Assembly (NCBI GenBank): GCA_945874115.1
Contig: CAMCFD010000040.1
Location: forward strand, 1 to 14,176
Length of the DNA: 14,176 nucleotides
Reading direction: 5' to 3'
DNA from: Rickettsia typhi
GTDB taxonomy: Bacteria > Pseudomonadota > Alphaproteobacteria > Rickettsiales > UBA1997
Of the stretch, positions 6,346-13,560 are shown piece after piece. The number at the start of each line of letters is the position of its first letter. Position 1 is the stretch's first letter. The position numbers were made by a program, and so were the translations under genes. The notes under the pieces are model-generated. The model saw only the letters and a program-made list of their open reading frames with translations. It was not told the DNA's origin and ran no database searches.

Positions 6346-6363
6346 TTTAAATCATACAAAGAT

Positions 6364-6777
6364 ATGGCTCTTTACGAGACTGTTTTTATTACTAGACAAG
6401 ATATGACAACAGAAGATGTCGATAATTTGTCAACAAAACTTGAAAAAATCATTACTGACGGCAAAGGAAAGCTTGTCTCTAAAGAATATTGGGGCTTGAG
6501 AAAATTGGCCTTTAGAATCAACAAAAATGACCGCGGTCATTATGTTTTGTTTAACATTCAAGCTGATTACCCAGTGATCGCCGAGCTTAATCGCGTTATG
6601 GGATTTAACGAAGACATCATCAGAAACATCACTTTAAACAATGAGTTTGAAGTTGTAGAATCTGATTTTTTCCTTTGCAAAAATGCTAAAGATTTCAAAC
6701 CAGGAAAAGTTGCTCCTAAAAAAGAAGCTGTGAGCAAATATGATTCGATCCTAGATCAAATGCAATTCGACAACTAA
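6364..6777 (+). CDS. rpsF: 30S ribosomal protein S6
   Basis: A 137-residue S6 protein. The first strand MALYETVFITRQDMT (1-15) and the hallmark segment EYWGLRKLAFRINKNDRGHY (41-60) are clear. The ferredoxin-like alpha/beta fold continues to about residue 105, and a lysine-rich tail of some 30 residues ends the protein. S6 binds 16S rRNA as a heterodimer with S18 on the platform of the small subunit. It is the first gene of the conserved rpsF-rpsR-rplI operon, with 15 bp to rpsR. The start codon is preceded only by a weak AAAG-type ribosome site, as for most genes here. Confidence 0.97.
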   Translation: MALYETVFITRQDMTTEDVDNLSTKLEKIITDGKGKLVSKEYWGLRKLAFRINKNDRGHYVLFNIQADYPVIAELNRVMGFNEDIIRNITLNNEFEVVESDFFLCKNAKDFKPGKVAPKKEAVSKYDSILDQMQFDN

Positions 6778-6792
6778 ATATAAGAAAACTTT

Positions 6793-7107
6793 ATGGCGAA
6801 AAATAAATACAACCCAACTATTAACGACGGCAGCATTTCAGACGAAGGCTTCATTAGGGTTTCACTTGTAAACCAAAGCGTTTTTATTCGCAAAAGAAGA
6901 AGCTGTCCATTAAAAGACATCGATCTTTCAGAAATTAACTATAAAAATCTTAAACTTTTGAATAAATTTCTTACGGAAAGAGGAAAAATTATTCCAAGCA
7001 GAGTTTCTGGTGTTTCAATGAAGAAACAAAAAGCTTTGGCAAATGCAATTAAACTTGCTCGCCACATGGCTTTAATTTCTCCGGTTAGCAAAGATTTAAT
7101 AAATTAA
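6793..7107 (+). CDS. rpsR: 30S ribosomal protein S18 with N-terminal extension
   Basis: A 104-residue S18 protein. The conserved core runs from FIRKRRSCPLKD (31-42) through INYKNLKLLNKFLTERGKII (48-67) and PSRVSGVSMKKQKALANAIK (68-87) to LARHMALI. S18 is normally about 75-90 residues. This one carries roughly 28 extra residues at the N-terminus, as some rickettsial S18 proteins also do. No ATG, GTG or TTG codon lies in frame between the chosen ATG and the core, so the extension is part of the protein. S18 pairs with S6 in the 30S platform. The gene is second in its operon, 15 bp from each neighbour. Confidence 0.97.
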   Translation: MAKNKYNPTINDGSISDEGFIRVSLVNQSVFIRKRRSCPLKDIDLSEINYKNLKLLNKFLTERGKIIPSRVSGVSMKKQKALANAIKLARHMALISPVSKDLIN

Positions 7108-7122
7108 AAACATTTTTAAAAG

Positions 7123-7767
7123 ATGAAAATAATTCTTACAGCTCGAGTTTCAGGACTTGGCACACTTGGTGATGTTGTTGAAGTCAGAAATGGCTATGCA
7201 AAAAATTTCTTGATACCTTCAAAAAGAGCGATTTGCTTCACTTCGAACAATCAAAAATTGTTTGAAACAAAAAGATCAGATTTTGAAAAAATCAACGATA
7301 CAAATTTCAAAACTGCTGGCGATGTTAAAAACAAATTAATTGCGCACAACGTAATCATAATTGAAAACGCTTCTGATGACGGAAGACTTTATGGTTCGGT
7401 TAGCTCTGCTTCGATTGCGACAAAAGTCAACGAAATATTAGGCGAAAAATTGGTTGAGAAAACCAACGTTTTCTTGGCAAAGCCAATTAAAGATATTGGT
7501 GTTTATAGCGTTAAAATCGATTTACACTCAGACGTAGTTTTCAGTGTTAAATTGATCGTAAGCCGCTCTGAATCTGAGGTTGACTCTTTGATTAAAGCTG
7601 ACGAAAAAGCTAAAAAAGACTCAGTTAAAGAAACTTCGAGCAAAAAATCAGAAGAAAAGAAAGGCGAAGAAGTGGTTGATGAAGCTGCTGTTGAAGCTGA
7701 AGGTGAAGTTGAAAAACCTAAAGCGAAAAAAGCTCCTCGCAAGAAAAAAGCTGAAGAAGCTGAATAA
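7123..7767 (+). CDS. rplI: 50S ribosomal protein L9 with long charged tail
   Basis: A 214-residue L9 protein against about 150 in E. coli. The N-terminal rRNA-binding domain shows GDVVEVRNGYAKNFLIP (16-32). The connecting helix follows, then the C-terminal domain with GRLYGSV (87-93) and a last strand region near 125-147. From about residue 150 there is an extra tail of about 65 residues composed mainly of Lys, Glu, Ala and Ser, ending in KKAPRKKKAEEAE. It looks disordered; similar tails occur on some alphaproteobacterial L9 proteins. L9 binds 23S rRNA at the base of the L1 stalk and influences reading-frame maintenance. It is the last gene of the operon; a strong hairpin follows 11 bp after the stop. 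Confidence 0.96.
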   Translation: MKIILTARVSGLGTLGDVVEVRNGYAKNFLIPSKRAICFTSNNQKLFETKRSDFEKINDTNFKTAGDVKNKLIAHNVIIIENASDDGRLYGSVSSASIATKVNEILGEKLVEKTNVFLAKPIKDIGVYSVKIDLHSDVVFSVKLIVSRSESEVDSLIKADEKAKKDSVKETSSKKSEEKKGEEVVDEAAVEAEGEVEKPKAKKAPRKKKAEEAE

Positions 7768-7778
7768 GAAATTTTCTG

Positions 7779-7819
7779 AATTTCACCTTGTTTTTACCAT
7801 AAAAACAAGGTGAAATTTT
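7779..7819 (+). terminator. Hairpin terminator of the rpsF operon
   Basis: A perfect 18-bp stem, 7779-7796 against 7800-7817, has a 3-nt loop CCA. The arm contains ACCTTG/CAAGGT flanked by A/T pairs. The stem ends in AATT and runs into two more T, so the U-tract is short but present. Its position just after rplI and before an independent gene supports termination. Confidence 0.8.
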
Positions 7820-8065
7820 AATTAACAGTTCTTGGTTTACTCTAAGTAAAAAAATCCCCCCACATTGCAATTTTTTGTTACTCTTGTTATATCTCAATAA
7901 TTTCATCAAGCAATTTTTATTTAAGATAGTCGCCTTAATCTGTTGGTTGCAAGCAAATTTGGTTTTTTAAAAAACATAAAAATAGTTCAATCTTTTGCTT
8001 TCGTTTTAGTTTTTTAGTTATAAAATAAAAAATTATTTCTAGCAAACGCCTAAAACTTTGAAAAA
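7820..8065 (+). other. Intergenic region before the MscS gene
   Basis: An AT-rich gap with no supportable gene. It contains a perfect 14-bp palindrome GTTTTTTAAAAAAC (7962-7975), a short inverted repeat TTAAG/CTTAA (7921-7938), a C6 run after A7 (about 7848-7860) and the candidate promoter described separately. No RNA structure is recognised. Confidence 0.4.
7995..8024 (+). promoter_or_regulatory. Candidate promoter of the MscS-family gene
   Basis: TTGCTT (7995-8000) and TATAAA (8019-8024) with an 18-bp spacer, 41 bp before the ATG. It follows the rplI terminator, so the gene needs its own promoter. Confidence 0.4.
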
Positions 8066-9364
8066 ATGCTTAATTCTTCAAAATTCTTACTGGATTTAGA
8101 AAAAACCCTCACCGATGCCGAAATTTATTGGCAATCATTGGTGTTAATTGCTTGCTTCATTTTATCTTATTTTAGCTATCGCGGAGTCCGCAAATTTTTC
8201 TTCCCAAGAATTATCGCGTTTTCTTTAAGGCGCAACGTTGAAATTAACCGCGTTATCACTAAATATTTCGTGCCGATGACTTATTCGATTTTCACGATAA
8301 TTTTTTTGATGATCGGAACTTCGCTTTCATCAATATTTTTCCGCGATAATTTGATTTTTGTTCTTACGCTAAAACTGGTTTCGCTATTTACCTTTTTGCG
8401 CTTCATGAGAATTTCTACCAACAGCACTTTTATTGCCAATTTTGTCGGATTTTTCCTTATGCCCGCGATGGTTCTTGACATTTTTGGCGCCCTCGAGCCT
8501 GTTATTGGATATCTCGACGATTTCTCTTTGAAGCTTGGCTCGGTGCGAATTTCGATTTATGTTGCGATCAAGTCAATAGTTGTTCTGATGATTGTGTTTT
8601 GGTTTTCGAGCTTGGTTACGAAAAAAAGCAAATCTTATGTTGATGCGAGTAAAAATATTAAAACCAGCACGAAACTTATAATTGGAAAATTTATCGACAT
8701 TTTTATTTATTGCGCGGTCGTGATAATAATTTTGAAAACCATCGGCGTTGACATGACGACTTTCGCCGTTCTTGGTGGTGCGATCGGCGTTGGTATCGGG
8801 TTTGGTTTGCAAAAAATCGCATCAAATTTTATTAGCGGGATTATTTTGTTGTTCGAAAAATCAATCGAAGTCGGAGATTGGGTCGAAATTGACAATGGAA
8901 ATATTCTTGGAATTGTCAAACATTTCGGCGGAAGATATACTTTGATCGAATGTTTTGACGGCAAAGAAATTATGGTGCCAAATGAAGATTTTATTATTAA
9001 TCGTGTAAATAACTGGACATTTTCTAACAATCGCGCGCGAATCGAAATTAATTTTGCGGTCGCTTACGGCACTGATTTGCAAAAAGCAATAAACCTCGCA
9101 AGCGAAGTGGCGAAAGAGCATCCAAGATGCTTAAACTATCCTGAAATTGAATGTTATGTGGTCGCGTTCGACGAATTTTGTGTGAGAATAGTTTTGTTTT
9201 TCTGGGTCAGCGACATAACAAAAGGCAGAATGTCAGTAAAAAGTGACGCTTTTGTTGGCATTACGCGCAAATTTAAAGAAAATGGAATTGAAATTCCTAT
9301 TCCAAAAAGAGAGCTTTATATGAGAGATAATGCAAGTTTCTCGCAGACAGAAAAAAAAGTTTAG
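8066..9364 (+). CDS. MscS-family mechanosensitive ion channel
   Basis: A 432-residue inner-membrane protein. About six hydrophobic segments (near 21-39, 71-91, 95-113, 121-140, 165-185, 207-226) precede the pore helix. The pore helix and following beta domain carry the MscS hallmark AVLGGAIGVGIGFGLQKI (234-251), then FISGIILLFEKSIEVGDWVEI (255-275) and VPNEDFIINRVNNWTFSN (304-321). The C-terminal alpha/beta domain runs to about 415. E. coli MscS has three membrane segments and 286 residues, so this is a longer family member with extra N-terminal helices. Such channels open under membrane tension and release solutes on hypo-osmotic shock; the extra segments may tune gating. It appears to be a single gene. 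The glycan cluster starts 89 bp downstream on the same strand. Confidence 0.93.
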   Translation: MLNSSKFLLDLEKTLTDAEIYWQSLVLIACFILSYFSYRGVRKFFFPRIIAFSLRRNVEINRVITKYFVPMTYSIFTIIFLMIGTSLSSIFFRDNLIFVLTLKLVSLFTFLRFMRISTNSTFIANFVGFFLMPAMVLDIFGALEPVIGYLDDFSLKLGSVRISIYVAIKSIVVLMIVFWFSSLVTKKSKSYVDASKNIKTSTKLIIGKFIDIFIYCAVVIIILKTIGVDMTTFAVLGGAIGVGIGFGLQKIASNFISGIILLFEKSIEVGDWVEIDNGNILGIVKHFGGRYTLIECFDGKEIMVPNEDFIINRVNNWTFSNNRARIEINFAVAYGTDLQKAINLASEVAKEHPRCLNYPEIECYVVAFDEFCVRIVLFFWVSDITKGRMSVKSDAFVGITRKFKENGIEIPIPKRELYMRDNASFSQTEKKV

Positions 9365-9432
9365 TCGCGGATTAATTTGGCAGTGATCAAATTTTAAGTC
9401 TAAACGGGCGCGAATTGCGGTCCTTATATAGA

Positions 9433-9447
9433 AATAAATAATTTATT
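9433..9447. repeat. 15-bp palindrome just before the glycan operon
   Basis: AATAAAT and ATTTATT flank a single A, ending 6 bp before the ATG at 9454. It could be an operator or a weak hairpin over the ribosome-binding region, but the sequence is pure A/T and may be chance. Confidence 0.25.
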
Positions 9448-9453
9448 AGATTT

Positions 9454-11130
9454 ATGAATTCGAAAAACACCGCGCCAATCGTTTTATTTTGCTATAACCG
9501 ACCAAGTCATACGCTCAGAACTCTTGAGGCTCTAAAGAAAAATAGTCTAGCTAAAGATAGTGAGCTTTTTATTTTTTGTGATGGTTCGAAAAATCAAATT
9601 GATGCTCAAAAAGTTGCTGAAGTTTATAAAATTATCGACAATATCGACGGATTTAAAAATGTTGTTATCGAAAAAAGTGACGTTAATAAAGGCCTTGCCA
9701 ACTCAATAATATCAGGCGTTAGCAAGATTGTTGCTGAGTATGGAAAAATTATCGTTTTAGAAGATGACCTCGTCGTTTCGCCATTTTTTCTTGACTTCAT
9801 GAATGACGGCCTAAATTTTTATGAAAATGAAGAGCGCGTTATTTCTATCCATGGCTATGTTTATGATATAGCAAAAAAGATGTCGCAAAACTTTTTTCTT
9901 CGCGGCGCAGATTGCTGGGGTTGGGCCACTTGGAAGCGCGGATGGGATCTATTCAACGCAAGCGGTCAGGAATTGTTAAAAGCAATTCGCGAAAAAAATC
10001 TCACAAAAAAATTTGATTTTGAAGGCGCCTACGAATATACAAAAATGCTTGAAGATCAAATCGCGGGCAAAAATAATTCTTGGGCCATCAGATGGCACGC
10101 CTCGGCGTTTTTGGCGAATAAATTAACTCTTTATCCTCGCGAAACTCTCGTACAAAATATTGGCTTTGACGATAGTGGAACTCACTGTGGTTCAAGCGTT
10201 GATTTTGAGCAAAGCGTATCTCAAGAAAAAATTGCGATTGATAAAATTGAAATCGAAGAAAATAAAATTGCGATAAAAAGAATCAAAATAGTGTTTAAGC
10301 CAAGAAAAGGATTAATTTTTAAGTTGATAAATAAATTTAAAAAGAAAATCGCTAAGAAAAAATTGAAGAAATTGCGCAAAAATTATGGTTGGTTTTCGAC
10401 CGATTTAAGCTTTAAAGAGATTGTAAATAAAGGATCGAGCTATGATTCAAAAAATATTTTAGAAAAATGTCGCAATTCGCTTTTGAAAGCGAAATTTGAT
10501 GATAAATATGAAAGAGACTCGGTTATTTTTGACAAGATTGAATATTCATGGCCGCTTCTTTCGTTAATTTTATTATCGGCGACGAAAAACTTGGGGAAGG
10601 TTGATGTTGTTGATTTTGGAGGATCTTTAGGAAGTTCTTATTTTCAAAATAGAAAGTTTTTTTCGCAAATTAAAGATTTAAAATATAGCGTAATTGAGCA
10701 AGGAAATTTTGTTGAAGAAGGAAATAAATATTTCGCTGATGATAAATTAAAATTCTTCAATAATTTTGAGGAATGTTTTAAAGAAAGAAGTCCGAATTTA
10801 TTGATTTTGTCAAGTGTTTTGCAATATTTAGAAAATCCGCAAAAATTTTTGCAAGAGATTGAAAAATATAATTTTGACTTTATCGCAATCGATCGAACCG
10901 GTTTTATTGACGAAGAAAATGATTTATTAACTTTGCAAAAAGTGCCGCCTGAAATCTACGAAGCTTCTTATCCTTGTTGGATTTTTGCTAAAAAGAAATT
11001 CGTCGCAAATCTATTAAAATCTTACGAAATCATCGAAGAATTTGATTCTGGCGTTGACAGAAATGTTATAATAAATGGCAATAAAAAAATATCATATTCA
11101 GGATTTTTATTAAGAAAGAATGCCAAATAA
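9454..11130 (+). CDS. Fusion: GT2-like glycosyltransferase plus TIGR04325-type methyltransferase
   Basis: A 558-residue protein with two recognisable halves. Residues 1-about 260 are a GT-A fold glycosyltransferase: PIVLFCYNRPSHTLRTLEAL (8-27), FIFCDGS (39-45), the nucleotide-sugar/metal motif VLEDDLVVSP (101-110) and the acceptor-side motif CWGWATWKRGW (154-164). A very basic linker (about 283-310) may touch the membrane. Residues about 315-558 match the TIGR04325 (LIC12133) putative methyltransferase family: VVDFGGSLGSSYFQ (385-398) as the SAM-binding loop, SVIEQGNFVEEG (412-423), LILSSVLQYLENP (449-461), AIDRTG (478-483) and YPCWIF (506-511). The inferred role is adding a sugar and methylating the glycan. 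The reading frame is continuous. The gene overlaps the next by 11 nt and so is operonic. Donor, acceptor and methylation site are unknown. Confidence 0.85.
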   Translation: MNSKNTAPIVLFCYNRPSHTLRTLEALKKNSLAKDSELFIFCDGSKNQIDAQKVAEVYKIIDNIDGFKNVVIEKSDVNKGLANSIISGVSKIVAEYGKIIVLEDDLVVSPFFLDFMNDGLNFYENEERVISIHGYVYDIAKKMSQNFFLRGADCWGWATWKRGWDLFNASGQELLKAIREKNLTKKFDFEGAYEYTKMLEDQIAGKNNSWAIRWHASAFLANKLTLYPRETLVQNIGFDDSGTHCGSSVDFEQSVSQEKIAIDKIEIEENKIAIKRIKIVFKPRKGLIFKLINKFKKKIAKKKLKKLRKNYGWFSTDLSFKEIVNKGSSYDSKNILEKCRNSLLKAKFDDKYERDSVIFDKIEYSWPLLSLILLSATKNLGKVDVVDFGGSLGSSYFQNRKFFSQIKDLKYSVIEQGNFVEEGNKYFADDKLKFFNNFEECFKERSPNLLILSSVLQYLENPQKFLQEIEKYNFDFIAIDRTGFIDEENDLLTLQKVPPEIYEASYPCWIFAKKKFVANLLKSYEIIEEFDSGVDRNVIINGNKKISYSGFLLRKNAK

Positions 11131-12076
11131 ATTAAATTTTTGCACATTATTTGATTCGAACTATCTTCACTTTGGCTTGACGCTTTATTCAAGTCTGGAA
11201 AGGCATTGCGACAATTTTCATCTTTATATTTTTGCTTTTGACGATAAATGTGAGCAATTTTTAAAATCGCAAAATTTAAAAAATGTCACAATAATTTCTT
11301 TGCGTGAATTTGAAGATGAAAGATTGTTGAAAATTAAACCGACTCGCAAAAAAGGCGAATATTGCTGGACTTGCACGCCGTCAACAATATTATATGTCCT
11401 CAAAAATTTTAATGTAGAAAATTGCACCTATGTCGATTCTGACATTTTTTTCTTCAATAATCCGCGAATTTTAATTGACGAAATGGGTGATAAATCGGTT
11501 TTAATTACCAGTCATAATTATTTGCCACAATATGATCAAAGCGAAATTTGTGGAAAATATTGCGTACAATTTATGTTTTTTAAGAATGATAAATATGGTC
11601 TAGAAGCTCTTGAATGGTGGCGCGAAAAATGTTTGGAGTGGTGTTATGGAATTCCTTGCGATGGAAAATTCGGTGACCAAAAATATCTCGACGATTGGTT
11701 GACGAGATTTTCTCAAGTTCACGAATTGAAGAATGAGGGTGGCGGTGTCGCGCCTTGGAATGTCTCGGCCTATAAAATTAAGGGCGACAAAATTTATAAA
11801 AATGACGGTCAAATTTTCGACCTAATATTTTATCATTTTCACGGACTCGCTCTACTCAACGATTCGTGTGTAAGGCTCGCGCCCAAGAAATATAAAATTA
11901 AAAAAGATGCCGTCAAAAATATTTACAAAAAATATTTAAATGCAATGTCTAAATCAATCGAGCAAATTGGCGATGTTAGCGACTTTATCAATGAGGTTAA
12001 AAGAAAAAAACCCTCATTTTTTAAAAAAATAATCATGAAGTTTTCGATAAAAATAAAAAATGTAATTCTAAAATAA
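11120..12076 (+). CDS. Glycosyltransferase with DSD motif (GT8-like)
   Basis: A 318-residue cytoplasmic or membrane-associated glycosyltransferase of GT-A type. The start NFCTLFDSNYLHFGLTLYSS (6-25) is the usual first beta-alpha unit of GT8-like enzymes. CTYVDSDIFFFNNP (102-115) holds the metal-binding DxD motif at 106-108. The segments FGDQKYLDDW (184-193), GGGVAPWN (207-214) and FYHFHG are typical of this subgroup and probably shape the donor/acceptor pocket. The C-terminus (about 255-318) is strongly basic and could associate with the membrane. The ATG lies inside the preceding gene (11-nt overlap), and the stop overlaps the next start as TAATG, indicating coupled translation. Donor and acceptor sugars cannot be read from the sequence. 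Confidence 0.85.
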   Translation: MPNKLNFCTLFDSNYLHFGLTLYSSLERHCDNFHLYIFAFDDKCEQFLKSQNLKNVTIISLREFEDERLLKIKPTRKKGEYCWTCTPSTILYVLKNFNVENCTYVDSDIFFFNNPRILIDEMGDKSVLITSHNYLPQYDQSEICGKYCVQFMFFKNDKYGLEALEWWREKCLEWCYGIPCDGKFGDQKYLDDWLTRFSQVHELKNEGGGVAPWNVSAYKIKGDKIYKNDGQIFDLIFYHFHGLALLNDSCVRLAPKKYKIKKDAVKNIYKKYLNAMSKSIEQIGDVSDFINEVKRKKPSFFKKIIMKFSIKIKNVILK

Positions 12077-12444
12077 TGGCACATATTATCGATCTAAAAA
12101 ATTTTAGTGACGAGCGCGGAAGTCTTGTTGTTATTGAGGAAAATACTATTTTATTCAAAATAAAAAGAGTTTATTCGATTGTAAATCCAAAAGGAATCAG
12201 GGGAGGGCATCGTCATAAAAAAACTGTTCAAGCCATGATTTGTCTGTCGGGAAGCTGTGTTGTTTATAATAATGACGGTGAAAAAGAAGAAGAGTTTTTG
12301 CTGAGCGATCCTTCTCAATGCCTGATTTTAGAGCCTAGAGATTGGCACCAAATGAAAAATTTTCAAGGCCAATGTGTCTTGCAAGTTCTGGCATCGGAGC
12401 CTTATGATGCTCATGATTATATCGACGAGCCTTATCAAAAATAA
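12076..12444 (+). CDS. fdtA: FdtA/WxcM-type dTDP-sugar 3,4-ketoisomerase
   Basis: A 122-residue cupin, a little shorter than typical FdtA. Motifs in order: DERGSLVVIEE (12-22), FKIKRVYSIVNPKG (27-40), RGGHRHKKTVQAMICLSGS (42-60) with the active-site HxH at H45 and H47 and a Tyr at 33, and DWHQMKNF...VLQVLASEPYDAHDYI (89-116). FdtA converts dTDP-4-keto-6-deoxy-D-glucose to the 3-keto isomer; FdtB-type enzymes then aminate it. Paralogues (QdtA, TylM3-like) differ in C4 stereochemistry, so the exact product (Fuc3N or Qui3N route) is open. The start overlaps the previous stop by one base. The gene converges with the aminotransferase gene, with a 30-bp gap that holds no evident terminator. Confidence 0.88.
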   Translation: MAHIIDLKNFSDERGSLVVIEENTILFKIKRVYSIVNPKGIRGGHRHKKTVQAMICLSGSCVVYNNDGEKEEEFLLSDPSQCLILEPRDWHQMKNFQGQCVLQVLASEPYDAHDYIDEPYQK

Positions 12445-12474
12445 CCGCGATAATAAGCGATCACAAAAGGTTTG

Positions 12475-13560
12475 CTAAAATTTATTAATCACTTCGATAA
12501 CCTTATAAATATCATCTTCGCTGTGAAAATAAGAAATAGGCAGGCTTAAAGTTGTGTCATGAATTTCTTGCGAAATTGGATAATTATAATCACTTAAAAA
12601 TCCCTGCAAAGCCTTTTGTTTGCTTGGCGAAATTGGATAGTGAATTTCGGTTTTTATATCATTTTTAAGCAAAAATTCCCTTAATTCATCGCGTTTTTTA
12701 TGACGAATATTGAAAATGTGATAAACATGATAATAGCGCGAGTCTTTGACTGGCTTGATTAAATCGCTCTTCAAATTTTCGTGATAAATTTTTGCGAGCT
12801 TATTTTTATGTGCATTAATTTCATCAAGTTTGCGAAGTTTTATCGAAAGAAAACCAGCCTGAACCTCATCAAGCCTTGAATTAAAGCCGATAATTTCGTT
12901 GTTATATTTTACATCTGAGCCATAATTTCTGAGCCTTTTTATTTTTTGCGCCAAATCAGAATCGTTGCAACTTACTGCTCCGCCATCTCCGAGGCAACCT
13001 AGATTTTTTGTCGGATAAAAACTAAACGCGCCAAAATCGCCAAACGTTCCGGCTTTTTGGTCAAGAAACGTTGCACCGTGGGCCTGCGCGCAATCTTCGA
13101 TTAATTTTAAGTCATATTTTTTGCACAGCGCTAAAATTTTATCCATCTCGCAAACCTTGCCGTAGAGATGCACAACCATTATCGCTTTGGTTTTTTTGGT
13201 AATTTTTTCTTCAATTTTATCGGCGTCAATATTATAAGTTTCTATATTTGGCTCAACTAAAATTGGCTTAAAATTATTTTGTAAAATCGCCAGAATCGTT
13301 GCAATATAAGTGTTTGACGCGGTTATAATTTCGCTGTCTTTCTCGAAGTTAAATGCTTTTAAAGATAAAATTAGCGCATCTAAACCAGAAGCGACACCAA
13401 CGCAATGTTGTGATTTGCAATATTTCGCGAATTCATTTTCGAAATCGCTTAATTTTTTGCCCATGATGAACCAGCCAGAATCAAGGGTTTCTCTGAAGGA
13501 TTTTTTGTATTCTTCAAAAAATGGCTGATTTAATTTTGCTAAATTCTCAAATTCGATCAT
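12475..13560 (-). CDS. fdtB: DegT/DnrJ-type sugar aminotransferase (FdtB-like)
   Basis: A 361-residue PLP-dependent aminotransferase of fold type I, full length for the family. Motifs: GVASGLDALILSLKAF (55-70), SNTYIATILAIL (82-93), VVHLYGKVCEMDKI (129-142), IEDCAQAHGA (154-163), SFYPTKNLGCLGDGGA (180-195) with the PLP-binding Lys at 185, NSRLDEVQAGFL (227-238) and IHYPISP (about 307-313). Such enzymes use glutamate to aminate a keto-sugar nucleotide. With FdtA and RmlA beside it, the 3-keto-6-deoxy dTDP sugar is the likely substrate. The wider VioA/DegT family includes C4-acting enzymes, so the position is inferred from context. Its ATG lies inside the end of rmlA (14-nt overlap), so the two form an operon. 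It faces fdtA convergently. Confidence 0.88.
   Translation of the reverse strand: MIEFENLAKLNQPFFEEYKKSFRETLDSGWFIMGKKLSDFENEFAKYCKSQHCVGVASGLDALILSLKAFNFEKDSEIITASNTYIATILAILQNNFKPILVEPNIETYNIDADKIEEKITKKTKAIMVVHLYGKVCEMDKILALCKKYDLKLIEDCAQAHGATFLDQKAGTFGDFGAFSFYPTKNLGCLGDGGAVSCNDSDLAQKIKRLRNYGSDVKYNNEIIGFNSRLDEVQAGFLSIKLRKLDEINAHKNKLAKIYHENLKSDLIKPVKDSRYYHVYHIFNIRHKKRDELREFLLKNDIKTEIHYPISPSKQKALQGFLSDYNYPISQEIHDTTLSLPISYFHSEDDIYKVIEVINKF

Noticed and set aside
6313..6363. S6:S18-binding autoregulatory leader motif before rpsF
   Set aside because: The short AT-rich leader contains no CCG and no stable hairpin, so the known motif is not supported.
7718..7909. Minus-strand open frame of 63 codons after rplI
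   Set aside because: It runs through the rplI terminator hairpin and into the rplI end; no ribosome site and no recognisable motif.
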